Source: Deltaproteobacteria bacterium (GTDB lineage Bacteria; Myxococcota_A; Polyangia; HGW-17; JAJRWW01). Taken from it: a DNA stretch of 56,850 nucleotides. Where the stretch lies: assembly GCA_029938605.1 (NCBI GenBank), contig JAOZUO010000038.1:1-56850 (forward strand), given 5' to 3'. This document shows positions 1-8,382 of this stretch, in pieces. The notes beneath the pieces are model-generated. The model searched no databases. It was not told where the DNA came from and saw nothing but the letters and a program-made list of their open reading frames with translations. A program made the translations under genes and the position numbers. The first letter of the stretch is position 1. The number at the start of each line of letters is the position of its first letter.

Positions 1-71
1 CCCGCTGGGCAAGGAGCGAGGAGGGCGCATAGCGGTGCCTATGCAACCGACGAGCGACGCCGCCCAGCGGG
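1..71. repeat. REP-like hairpin element, copy A
   Basis: Bases 1-10 (cccgctgggc) are perfectly complementary to 62-71. Inside is a second small stem, gcatag/ctatgc. The inner block (ggcgcata, short spacer, tatgcaac, then gagcgacg) recurs on the other strand inside the palindrome at 40592-40749, with a different but still self-complementary outer stem. That suggests a dispersed structured repeat, or a structured RNA. The left end coincides with the window edge, so the full extent is unknown. Confidence 0.6.
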
Positions 72-221
72 ATGGATCGGCGGCTAGGGCGACTGAGTTG
101 TCCATTCGCGGACCCTAAGGGACCCAAAGGGCTGCCGGAGAGGAGGGGGTGTAAGCGATGGGCGCGGTGGGCGTTTCCATGGGTGGGAACCAAGTAACAA
201 CCGGCTGTCGTCGAGGTCATC

Positions 222-3200
222 ATGTCGCCGAATCGCGTGGGTCACGGATCCGAGGTGTTTGGTCTGGTGGGGGGAGTGATCCTGCTGGGGATTTCGGGGT
301 GCGCCGCGCCCGTGGGCCTGGAGCGTGGGGGGCTCGGAGGGGATCCGGGAGTGGGAGTGGGTGTGGGAGATCGTGGGGAGTGGGTGGCGAGCAAGGCTCC
401 CGTACAGAGCCGGCGGCTGAAGATTGCGGCCTCCGGGGCCATGCTACGAAAGCGGATCCGGAGCTTCTTTGCCGGTCACGTGGGGCGGCGGCTTTATGTC
501 CAGGTGGACAAGCCCCTGTACCGGCCCGGCGAGACCGTGTGGATCAAGGTCTGGGATCTGCGGGCCCGGGATCTGCGGGGAGCGTTGAACATCCAGACCA
601 AGACTCAGACCAAGATCAAAAACCGAGGGGTGCGGTACCAGCTCATCAGCCCCCGGGGCTCGGTGCTCTACCGCAAGACGGTGCAGGTTCACGCCGGCAT
701 GTCCACCAACGACTTCGCCTTGCCGGCGTCCCTGCGTGGCGGCGAGTACAAGGTGCGGGTGGTGACCTTCGACGGTCACCGGGCCGAGCGGTCCGTGATT
801 GTACGGACCTACGAGGCGCCCCGTATCAAGAAGAAGCTGGAGTTTGTGCTCAAGGCGTACGGTCCGGGCGACGAGGTAAGCGCAACGGTTTCGGTGAAGC
901 GGCCCACGGGTGAGCCCCTGTCCAACCACGCCCTGCGCGGGGTCGTTCAGCTAGATGGCCAGGCCATCGGGCGCATGTCGGCCTCCAGCGACGGGCGCGG
1001 GGACGCCACCATTCATTTTGTCCTGCCACAGAAGATCGCCACGGGCGACGGCATGTTGACGGTCATGGTGACTGACGGTGGCGTGACGGAGTCGATCTCG
1101 AGGCGCATCCCCATCGTGCTCAAGCGGATCCGGTTCCAGTTGTATCCCGAGGGGGGCTCGCTGGTGGCGGGCCTCAAGACGCGGATCTACTTCGCCGCCA
1201 AAAATATGCTGGGCAAGCCCGCGGACGTGGCCGGGCGGGTGGTGGACGACCAGGGGCGCATAGTGGAGCGATTTGCCAGCGAGTTCCACGGCATGGGGCG
1301 GTTTGAGCTGCGCCCCCGCCGAGGACGGCGCTATCATGTGGAGCTCACGCGCCCGGTGGGGCTCGTCCAGCGGTTCCATCTCCCGGAGGCGGAGCTCACC
1401 GGCTGCGTGCTCAATAGCTTTGACGATACGGGCGGCGGCCGGGCGGCCCTCGTCGTCCGGGTGGCCTGTGCCGAGCCGCGCACGGTGATCGTTTCGGCGA
1501 TGCTGCGTGAGCGGTTGATCGACGTTGCGCGGGTGAAACCGCTGAGGGGCCGTCCCGCGGTGGTGTACCTGCGCAGTCGGGATCGCCAACTGAATCGCGC
1601 CCAGGGCGTCGCCCGGGTGACCGTCTTCGACGACGAGCTGATGCCCCTGGCCGAGCGGCTTGTCTATCGGAACCGACACAACCGGCTCCGGGTAAAGATC
1701 ACTCCGCACCGCCGCAGCTACACGCCGCGCGGCAAGGTAATCTTGACCGCCACGGTCACCGATAGTTACGGCAAGCCCGTGGATGCGGAGCTGGCCCTGT
1801 CGGTGGTGGATGACACGGTGGTCAGCTTCGCAGACGACAAGGCGGGCCATCTACTCAGCCGGCTCTACCTGGAGTCGGAGCTCTCCCAGAAGGTGCATGA
1901 GCCCAAGAAGTACTTCGACCCCAAGAACAAAAAAGCCGGGCTGGCCCTGGACCGACTCCTGGGGACCCAGGGGTATCGCGCCTTCGCCTGGGTGAAGATC
2001 CTGAGCCCACCGCAACCCGCACCCAAGGTGGCCCACCGTGGGCGGTGGCGGCAGTGGCACGCCTTCCGGCCGAAGGTCCGGTCCGGGCGGCGGTCGCCCC
2101 GTGGAGGACGAGCCCAGCGCAAGGCAGTGGCTGCCGCGCCGGCGGATCGTCGACAGGGGCGCCGGCCCGGACAGTGGCGGCAGCGGCGTCTGCGAGCCGG
2201 TCGGCCCCAACTGGCACGACCCAAGGTGGCCCACGCGCTGCGTGGCAAACCAGCACTCGATCCATCACCGCGCCCTCGCGCCAGACCCGTGGAGCTGCGA
2301 CGTCTGGCGCTCAAACCCGCGCTGCGCGCACCGGCCGCGCCGGTCCGCGCGCGGGATGATGCGGCCCCCGAGGTGCTACAGCCCGAGGGGGCGCGGGCCG
2401 GTCCGCGCGCTCTCCACTGCTGTGGACGCCGTTGGGGAGGTCGGAGCGGGCAGAGGCGGCACCGGTCCTGGCGTGGTCAACGTGGGCGGTACCGTGGTTC
2501 GGTGGGGCGCCGGAGTGGCTGGCGGAACTGGGCGCGAGACCGGAAGGTCCAACGTTCGGGTCGCCGGGCCCGGCAGGCCGAGCGGGTTCAGTGGGCCCGG
2601 GTGCGCGTCTTTCCCGAGCCGGATCACCGGGACGTTCCGTCTGGTCGCCGGACTGACTTTCGCGACACCGTTTTCTGGGCGCCGCGGGTACGCACGGGGT
2701 CTGACGGCAAGGCTACGGTGGCCTTCCAATTGTCGGACGCCGTCACCTCCTTCCGGGTGTTCGCCGAGGGAGTGGGCGCCGGCTTAGGTGGGCGTGTCGA
2801 GCAGGTCTTCAAGTCCAGCTTGCCCTTCAGCATGAGCGTGAAGCTGCCGGTGGAGGTCAGCGCTGGCGACGAGCTGCGGCTGCCTTTGATCCTCACTAAC
2901 GAGACCCACGAGCCCCTGTCGGTCACCGTGGACGCTGACTTCGGCAAGCTGCTCACCGTGGTGGGCCAGCCCCAGCGCCGTCGCCGGACTCTGCGGCTTG
3001 GCGCCCGCCAGCGCGCCAGTCTGAGCTACCGCGTCAAGGCCACCGGCTCCATGGGCTACAGTCGGGTGCGTATTTCGGCCCGGGCCGGGGCGCTGTCCGA
3101 CGCCTTCGAGCGGCGCGTCCGGGTTGTGCCCCTGGGCTATCCCCGGGAGGTCTCCTTCGGAGGAGAGGTGTTGGGTGCGGTCTCTCACCGGGTGGACCTG

Positions 3201-4721
3201 AGCCGGGCAGTTCCGGGCAGCGTTGTGGCCAGCGTGCGGCTGTACCCGAGCCCCGAGGCGACCATGGTGAGCGGCATGGAGTCCATGTTACGCCAGCCTT
3301 CGGGCTGCTTCGAGCAGGCGAGCAGCGCCAACTATCCCAACGTGATGGTGCTGGGCTACCTCAAACAGAATCGGGTGAAGAATCCGCGCGTCCTGGCGCG
3401 CTCGGGCCGGCTGCTGGAGGCGGGGTACCTCAAGCTCACGGGGTACGAGAGCAAGGATCGCGGTTACGAGTGGTTTGGGGGGAATCCGGGGCACGAAGCC
3501 TTGAGCGCGTACGGGTTGCTGCAGTTCGTGGACATGCGCCGGGTGTACCGTGGGGTGAGCTCCAAGGTCATCGCCCGCACGGCGGCGTGGCTACGATCTC
3601 GCCGGGATGGCAGCGGCGGCTACCTGCGAAATAGTCGGGCCCTGGACACCTTCGGCCGCGCCTCCAAGGAGGTCACCGACGCCTACATCACCTACAGCCT
3701 CAGCGCGGCGGGGCAGAAGGGGCTCACAGACGAGATCGCCAAGCAGGCCGCCCTGGCCAAACGCACCAAGGACAGCTACCTGCTGGCGTTGGCCACAAAC
3801 ACCTTGTCGAACACCCCGGGGCGGCGATCCGAGGCTCGCCTGGCCGCCGCGCGGTTGGTGGTCCACCAGTCGGCCTCTGGCGCTTGGAAAAAGGCGCTCC
3901 ATAGCATCACGCGGTCCACGGGGGAGAATCTGCACATCGAGACCACGGCCCTGGCCGTGATGGCGCTGCTCAAAGTGGGCGGCCACTCAGGTCAGGTGCG
4001 AAAGGCCATCGCCTGGCTGCGCAAGAGTCGCAACGGCTCGGGGCGGTGGCGCGCCACCCAGGCCACCGTGCTGGCTCTCAAGGCCATGGTGGCCTACGCC
4101 AGCGCCCACACCCGGACCCGATCAGCCGGCGGATTGCGTGTGCTCGTCAATCAACGATCGGCCGCGGCGTTGGACTATGGTGTCGGGCATAGGGATCCGC
4201 TGGTGATGGCCCGCCTGGGCCGCCACTTCCGCCGGGGGGCCAACCTCATCGAGGTGCGTCATCGCTCCAAGGCTGCGCTGCCCTACACCGTCGCCATCGC
4301 GTACCGCACCCGGCTGCCCGCCTCCAGCCCCCAAGTGGTGGTGGGCCTCACGACGTCCCTGTCGTCGGGCCGCCTCAAAATGGGCGAGACGGTCCGCCTC
4401 ACCGTCACCGTTCGAAATCGTACGGGACGTGGACAGCCCATGACCCTGGCGCGGGTGGGGTTCGGCGGGGGGCTCACCTTCCAGACCTGGCAGCTCGCCG
4501 AGCTCCGCAAAAAGGGGATCATCGCCTTTTATGAGACCACGCCCCGGGAGGTCATCCTGTACTTCCGGCAGCTACGGCCCAATGAGGTCAAGACCCTGCA
4601 TCTGGACCTGACCACGGTGGTGCCGGGTACCTATTGGGGGCCCGCCTCCAGCGCGTATTTGTACTACACCGACGAGCACAAGACCTGGGCCGCCCCCGTC
4701 CGCGTGACGGTGACGCCGTAG
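222..4721 (+). CDS. Alpha-2-macroglobulin family lipoprotein with intact thioester
   Basis: Protease-trapping macroglobulin of 1499 residues, probably lipid-anchored: the N-terminus is hydrophobic and ends in a lipobox-like LGISGC with Cys27. The order is MG domains (about 80-590), a low-complexity Arg-rich stretch (about 596-810), the A2M core beginning near RTDFRDTVFWAPRV, and a thioester domain with CFEQ at 1029-1032, then the C-terminal receptor-like part. The CxEQ motif shows that the thioester form is retained. In this family a protease cuts the bait region and the thioester then captures it. Here the Arg-rich block sits where the bait is expected, with about 53 Arg in about 205 residues. 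ATG 222 has cgaggt a few bases upstream. No pbpC-type partner is adjacent; a beta-barrel gene follows after 22 bp. Sequencing frameshifts within the GC-rich block cannot be excluded, because all three forward frames are open over part of it. Confidence 0.9.
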   Translation: MSPNRVGHGSEVFGLVGGVILLGISGCAAPVGLERGGLGGDPGVGVGVGDRGEWVASKAPVQSRRLKIAASGAMLRKRIRSFFAGHVGRRLYVQVDKPLYRPGETVWIKVWDLRARDLRGALNIQTKTQTKIKNRGVRYQLISPRGSVLYRKTVQVHAGMSTNDFALPASLRGGEYKVRVVTFDGHRAERSVIVRTYEAPRIKKKLEFVLKAYGPGDEVSATVSVKRPTGEPLSNHALRGVVQLDGQAIGRMSASSDGRGDATIHFVLPQKIATGDGMLTVMVTDGGVTESISRRIPIVLKRIRFQLYPEGGSLVAGLKTRIYFAAKNMLGKPADVAGRVVDDQGRIVERFASEFHGMGRFELRPRRGRRYHVELTRPVGLVQRFHLPEAELTGCVLNSFDDTGGGRAALVVRVACAEPRTVIVSAMLRERLIDVARVKPLRGRPAVVYLRSRDRQLNRAQGVARVTVFDDELMPLAERLVYRNRHNRLRVKITPHRRSYTPRGKVILTATVTDSYGKPVDAELALSVVDDTVVSFADDKAGHLLSRLYLESELSQKVHEPKKYFDPKNKKAGLALDRLLGTQGYRAFAWVKILSPPQPAPKVAHRGRWRQWHAFRPKVRSGRRSPRGGRAQRKAVAAAPADRRQGRRPGQWRQRRLRAGRPQLARPKVAHALRGKPALDPSPRPRARPVELRRLALKPALRAPAAPVRARDDAAPEVLQPEGARAGPRALHCCGRRWGGRSGQRRHRSWRGQRGRYRGSVGRRSGWRNWARDRKVQRSGRRARQAERVQWARVRVFPEPDHRDVPSGRRTDFRDTVFWAPRVRTGSDGKATVAFQLSDAVTSFRVFAEGVGAGLGGRVEQVFKSSLPFSMSVKLPVEVSAGDELRLPLILTNETHEPLSVTVDADFGKLLTVVGQPQRRRRTLRLGARQRASLSYRVKATGSMGYSRVRISARAGALSDAFERRVRVVPLGYPREVSFGGEVLGAVSHRVDLSRAVPGSVVASVRLYPSPEATMVSGMESMLRQPSGCFEQASSANYPNVMVLGYLKQNRVKNPRVLARSGRLLEAGYLKLTGYESKDRGYEWFGGNPGHEALSAYGLLQFVDMRRVYRGVSSKVIARTAAWLRSRRDGSGGYLRNSRALDTFGRASKEVTDAYITYSLSAAGQKGLTDEIAKQAALAKRTKDSYLLALATNTLSNTPGRRSEARLAAARLVVHQSASGAWKKALHSITRSTGENLHIETTALAVMALLKVGGHSGQVRKAIAWLRKSRNGSGRWRATQATVLALKAMVAYASAHTRTRSAGGLRVLVNQRSAAALDYGVGHRDPLVMARLGRHFRRGANLIEVRHRSKAALPYTVAIAYRTRLPASSPQVVVGLTTSLSSGRLKMGETVRLTVTVRNRTGRGQPMTLARVGFGGGLTFQTWQLAELRKKGIIAFYETTPREVILYFRQLRPNEVKTLHLDLTTVVPGTYWGPASSAYLYYTDEHKTWAAPVRVTVTP

Positions 4722-4743
4722 GGTTCAATGACGGAGAATCACC

Positions 4744-5634
4744 ATGAGCAATAAAATCCCGGTAGGCGTACTTCTGATTCTTGGGTTGGTGATGCTGATC
4801 CCCGGACGTGTGGCGCGGGCGCAGACGGAGCTTCGGGCCCTGTCGGTGACCCGGTTGCTGGTTCCCGGCGCTGACTCCGTGCCCGAGGGCAAGCTGGAGC
4901 TCACTACCACCTGGCGCATGGGCTGGTACGCCCATCAGTTTGATCATCAGGGGCGCAGTCAGGATCCGGAGCTTCTGTCGACCCGGGCCGTGCTCGGTGT
5001 GCGCACCATCGTGGGCCTGTTGGACACCAAGTATGTCGGCCTGGAGATGGGCACCGTGTTACCGATCGTCTTTGCCTGGTCCCAAAATAGCGCCACGGAC
5101 GAGAGTCTGTCGGCGGTGGGGCTCGGCGACATTCCCATAGGTCTCAAGGTGCGGGTCTACGCGGAGCGGGACTGGTCGCTGGCTGTGGGCCTGGGGGTGG
5201 GGGTACCCACCGGTGATCAGGCCGCCGGCACCGGTGACGGCAACACGCGCTTGACTACCGGGATCCTGCTCTCGGCCAACCCCGTAGACGGCTTGACCCT
5301 GGACTGGTCCACCACCTTCGGCGGCACCGCGGGGGTCAGCGACTCCGAGCTGGAAACTGTAGCCACCTGGGGCCTGGCCACGGAGGTCGGAGTGGCGTGG
5401 GTGAGCCGAAAGGGGTTCTTTCGCCAGGTCACCCCCGCCCTCGAGGTCGCCTGGTCCATGCACGCGGTGCCACGCGCCGACCACCCGTACCAGCACAAGC
5501 TCTCGCTCAACCTCGGGCTCACCTTCCAACTGAGCCGGCGGATCCTGATGGTCCAGGGCGTACAGATCGATCTGGCCGGCAGCAACACCCCCCACGGCGT
5601 CATGTGGTTCATGTCCACGAGCTTTTTGATCTGA
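4744..5634 (+). CDS. Outer-membrane beta-barrel, transporter-like
   Basis: A 296-residue exported protein. The N-terminus is a Sec signal peptide with probable cleavage after ARA (LIPGRVARA). The mature part alternates polar and hydrophobic residues in strand-length segments and ends in an aromatic/hydrophobic segment (WFMSTSFLI), as in outer-membrane barrels. Segments such as GLGDIPIGLKVR and GVGVPTGD resemble the phenol-degradation MetA-like/transporter barrel group, but the substrate cannot be told. The start ATG follows ggagaatcacc. It begins 22 bp after the macroglobulin stop, so the two are probably co-transcribed. Confidence 0.7.
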   Translation: MSNKIPVGVLLILGLVMLIPGRVARAQTELRALSVTRLLVPGADSVPEGKLELTTTWRMGWYAHQFDHQGRSQDPELLSTRAVLGVRTIVGLLDTKYVGLEMGTVLPIVFAWSQNSATDESLSAVGLGDIPIGLKVRVYAERDWSLAVGLGVGVPTGDQAAGTGDGNTRLTTGILLSANPVDGLTLDWSTTFGGTAGVSDSELETVATWGLATEVGVAWVSRKGFFRQVTPALEVAWSMHAVPRADHPYQHKLSLNLGLTFQLSRRILMVQGVQIDLAGSNTPHGVMWFMSTSFLI

Positions 5635-5676
5635 GGGTTCCCCGCCAAGTCATGGAAACCAGCTCTCGTTCTTTTG

Positions 5677-8184
5677 CTACTCCATGCGATGCTCGACCTT
5701 GCGTCCAGCAGCGCTCTTGGGTGGGATGCGCGTCCCCGTAGCGTCATGGCCGCGATTGATTAAGATCCAGGGCAGCACAACGGTCGCTGCGAAGCTGAGT
5801 AGTCCCACGACCCACAAGAGAATCGTGAGCAGGATCTGATGGTCTTTGTCGGTGGCAATGAAGCGGATAAAAGAACCCAGGATGGCGCAGGCGGTGCCGC
5901 AGATAAAGGGCACGATGGCTGACATTACCGTCAGTCTAGTGTAGCGCTTGATTCGCTTGATCTCCGCGGCGACGATGGGCTTTTGCGCCGCCGACAGGAG
6001 CGCCGGAATATCGTGCTTGCTCTTGGCGCGCTTGCGAGCTTGGACGATGGCCTTCTGGGCCGCGGTCATGGCGTCGTCGTGGACGAACTTCCGAAGGGAG
6101 AGGTCGAGATGCAAATTCTCGGCCCGCACCACGGCAACAAGCTCGGGTTCCTGGTCTTTGAGCGGGAGCTCAGACAGCAGAACCCCATTTTGAATCAGGT
6201 ACACCGTGGCGCCGTCGCCCAGGGGGGTGAATCCCAGCTCACCACCCAGCCCGGTGCCCTGAATGGACGTCTTTGCCACCGCCGCGAGATCCTGTCGCAC
6301 GTGCAGGCCCTCGGACACCCGCTTGCCGTTTAGGCGGATGGGGATCTCGGCGTAGAGACAGGCGCGGCGGAGGTGGTCGGCCACCGGGCGCAGGCTGCTC
6401 GACTTCCGGCGCCGGGCAAATTGGAAGTGGAGGGTGGTCGTCGCCGGATGAAGATTATTTGCGGAGTCGCCCTCCAGCGTTCTGACCCGATCGGGCTCAT
6501 CGGTCTGTCGGTGTAGCTCGCTGACCCCCGTCTCATCCCCGGAGCGAAGCTGGATTTGGCGTGGCTCCAGTCGTTCGGCGGCGACCAACCCGAGGGCGAG
6601 CTGCTGTCGTGCGCGCACGTCCGCATCCGCCGACGCGGCGGCGGGATCCAGGTCATAGAGCGAGTCCAGCTCTTTGAACCCGAAGGGGCGCCCATCGAAG
6701 CGCAGGTCCACCGCGTGGGCCCGCACCCTGACGTCTACGAAGGTAGAGCCCTTGAGCACGGCGGCCTGGACCAACTCCAGCACGAACTCGTGCGGGTCCG
6801 CGAGCTGGTAGCGGCTCAACTTCTTCCGGGCCTCCCCGCGCTCGAGGGTGAACTCACCTCTCCCCTTGTGTAAGCCCCCTTGTTTGAGCTCTTTGAACAG
6901 CTCCTTGGCCATGGTTGAATCCGAATCCGAATCCGAATCGTCGGTGGCTTGTGGAGAGGTCTTCTTTTTTGTGTCCGCCCCGGTGGCCCGTTTGGGAGAG
7001 GCTTTTTTGTTCGCAGGGGACAGCGATTTGTCGCGTTCACCTCGTTCACGCAAACGACGTCGGGCGCCCTGAACGATGGACCCGAGCAGCAAGAATAGCG
7101 CCAGTATCAGTAGCGACGGCAGGTACGCCAAGGTCCACAGGATCAGATACAGGACCTTCGGCTTTTTGCCATGGCGTCGAATGATCGATGTGCCCGGCTC
7201 ATTGGGATTGTAGTAGACGCGTACCGTACTGTCCTTGGGATGGTCTGAGGTCACGTTGTAAGAGTCCACCTCTCCACCGACCGACTTCCGATAGAATGAA
7301 TAGCGGTGTCGAACATAGGTTTGATTGTTCACCGTATATCGGTACGCGAGGTCTGCATGGTAGCTGTGGCTGGTTCTCTTGTCGGAGAGCCTTCCCGTGG
7401 TCTGGGTCCTGTGGATCACCTTGGAGGTGATCATCTTTCCTTTGACCGAAGGCCAGGACATCGCCTGTCGGTCCTTCATGGTGGAGTAAAAATGGTTCGT
7501 GAGGAGGCCGGCGGAGATCATCGCGGCGACCAGGCTCAGGAGGAGGACTAGGAATCTGTTGTCTATCAGCCTGCGGATATCAAAAAGCCAGCGCGGAAAC
7601 GCGGTCTCTCTCTTTTTGCTTGGGCTCGAAGGAGTGGTTGCGGCCTGGAAAAAGGCTCGGAAGGCGACCGAGGCATCTTTCAGTAGGTCCGGCAGCAGAT
7701 CCACCGGCACAGAGGCTGGATCCTTGTTTCCATCCCGGAACTTCAACCAGGCTCGGTCCTTGTTGATATGGTCGATCTCGACCTCTTTTGACCAGGCCAT
7801 CACGAAGTCGAAAAAGGGAATCAATCGAGAGGGGTCGGCCCTGAGGTTGGCCAGCAGTTTCTTTGACCCAAACACCTTGAATTGTGAGTCAAAACTTGGG
7901 CAGATATCCTTGTCGGACCAGCCTCTTTCCACTCCGAGCTTCTGCTTGATGTGCGGATCCGGATGGACAATCAAGAGCACCTCGCCGCTCGGGAGATCGA
8001 GCTTGACCTTGTACCCCTCCAGAGTCAGGTCCATCTTGGCCAACTCACGCTTCAGATAGGCGTGATCTCGGCGTTTGACCCTGCGTCTCCACGCGGCGAT
8101 GACCAGCACGATGAGTAGCGGACCGAGGAGCACCGCGCCGGCCGCGGAGAATATGGCCAGAATGGTCTCGTACGTCGTTAGCAT
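5677..8184 (-). CDS. DUF3592 membrane protein fused to a GHKL/HSP90-like ATPase-fold domain
   Basis: An 835-residue protein of unknown function. ATG 8184 was chosen because ctggagg lies just upstream; the open frame runs further without a good start. Residues 1-30 form a membrane segment. A membrane-flanked DUF3592 domain follows near the middle (MSWPSVKGKMITSKV, RVYYNPNEPGTS, then LILWTLAYLPSLLILAL). A charged linker with repeated Asp-Ser leads to MAKELFKELKQGGLHKGRGEF and a domain resembling the HSP90/histidine-kinase ATPase fold (HEFVLELVQAA as N-box-like helix). The usual DxGxG is replaced by RFDGRPFG, so ATP binding is doubtful. Two more hydrophobic helices lie at the C-terminus. An internal start at 6912 has no ribosome-binding site, so I read one fused protein. 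It is divergent from the HEAT lipoprotein gene. Confidence 0.7.
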   Translation of the reverse strand: MLTTYETILAIFSAAGAVLLGPLLIVLVIAAWRRRVKRRDHAYLKRELAKMDLTLEGYKVKLDLPSGEVLLIVHPDPHIKQKLGVERGWSDKDICPSFDSQFKVFGSKKLLANLRADPSRLIPFFDFVMAWSKEVEIDHINKDRAWLKFRDGNKDPASVPVDLLPDLLKDASVAFRAFFQAATTPSSPSKKRETAFPRWLFDIRRLIDNRFLVLLLSLVAAMISAGLLTNHFYSTMKDRQAMSWPSVKGKMITSKVIHRTQTTGRLSDKRTSHSYHADLAYRYTVNNQTYVRHRYSFYRKSVGGEVDSYNVTSDHPKDSTVRVYYNPNEPGTSIIRRHGKKPKVLYLILWTLAYLPSLLILALFLLLGSIVQGARRRLRERGERDKSLSPANKKASPKRATGADTKKKTSPQATDDSDSDSDSTMAKELFKELKQGGLHKGRGEFTLERGEARKKLSRYQLADPHEFVLELVQAAVLKGSTFVDVRVRAHAVDLRFDGRPFGFKELDSLYDLDPAAASADADVRARQQLALGLVAAERLEPRQIQLRSGDETGVSELHRQTDEPDRVRTLEGDSANNLHPATTTLHFQFARRRKSSSLRPVADHLRRACLYAEIPIRLNGKRVSEGLHVRQDLAAVAKTSIQGTGLGGELGFTPLGDGATVYLIQNGVLLSELPLKDQEPELVAVVRAENLHLDLSLRKFVHDDAMTAAQKAIVQARKRAKSKHDIPALLSAAQKPIVAAEIKRIKRYTRLTVMSAIVPFICGTACAILGSFIRFIATDKDHQILLTILLWVVGLLSFAATVVLPWILINRGHDATGTRIPPKSAAGRKVEHRME

Positions 8185-8382
8185 GAGTCCTCCAGATCGA
8201 CGACGATTGGGATCGGGTGCAGTATGATGAATCATTATAGGCAGGGTCAAGGGGCGTATGGTGGGGGGAGCTCCCAGTGGATCGAGCGGGCCATCTGTAC
8301 GAGAATCGGCCGGGGCCATCGCGTTCCACCGAAGAGCTGTTTCGTGGTCTCGATCGCTGACGAATCTCCAGGAGCACACCTC

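Noticed and set aside
2038-2787. A second open frame over the Arg-rich macroglobulin segment
   Set aside because: It begins and ends inside the macroglobulin gene and has no family resemblance; the reading frame of the gene stays open across the whole segment.
6912-8184. Splitting the DUF3592/GHKL-like gene into two genes at the internal Met at 6912
   Set aside because: No stop codon separates the parts, and the internal Met has no ribosome-binding site.
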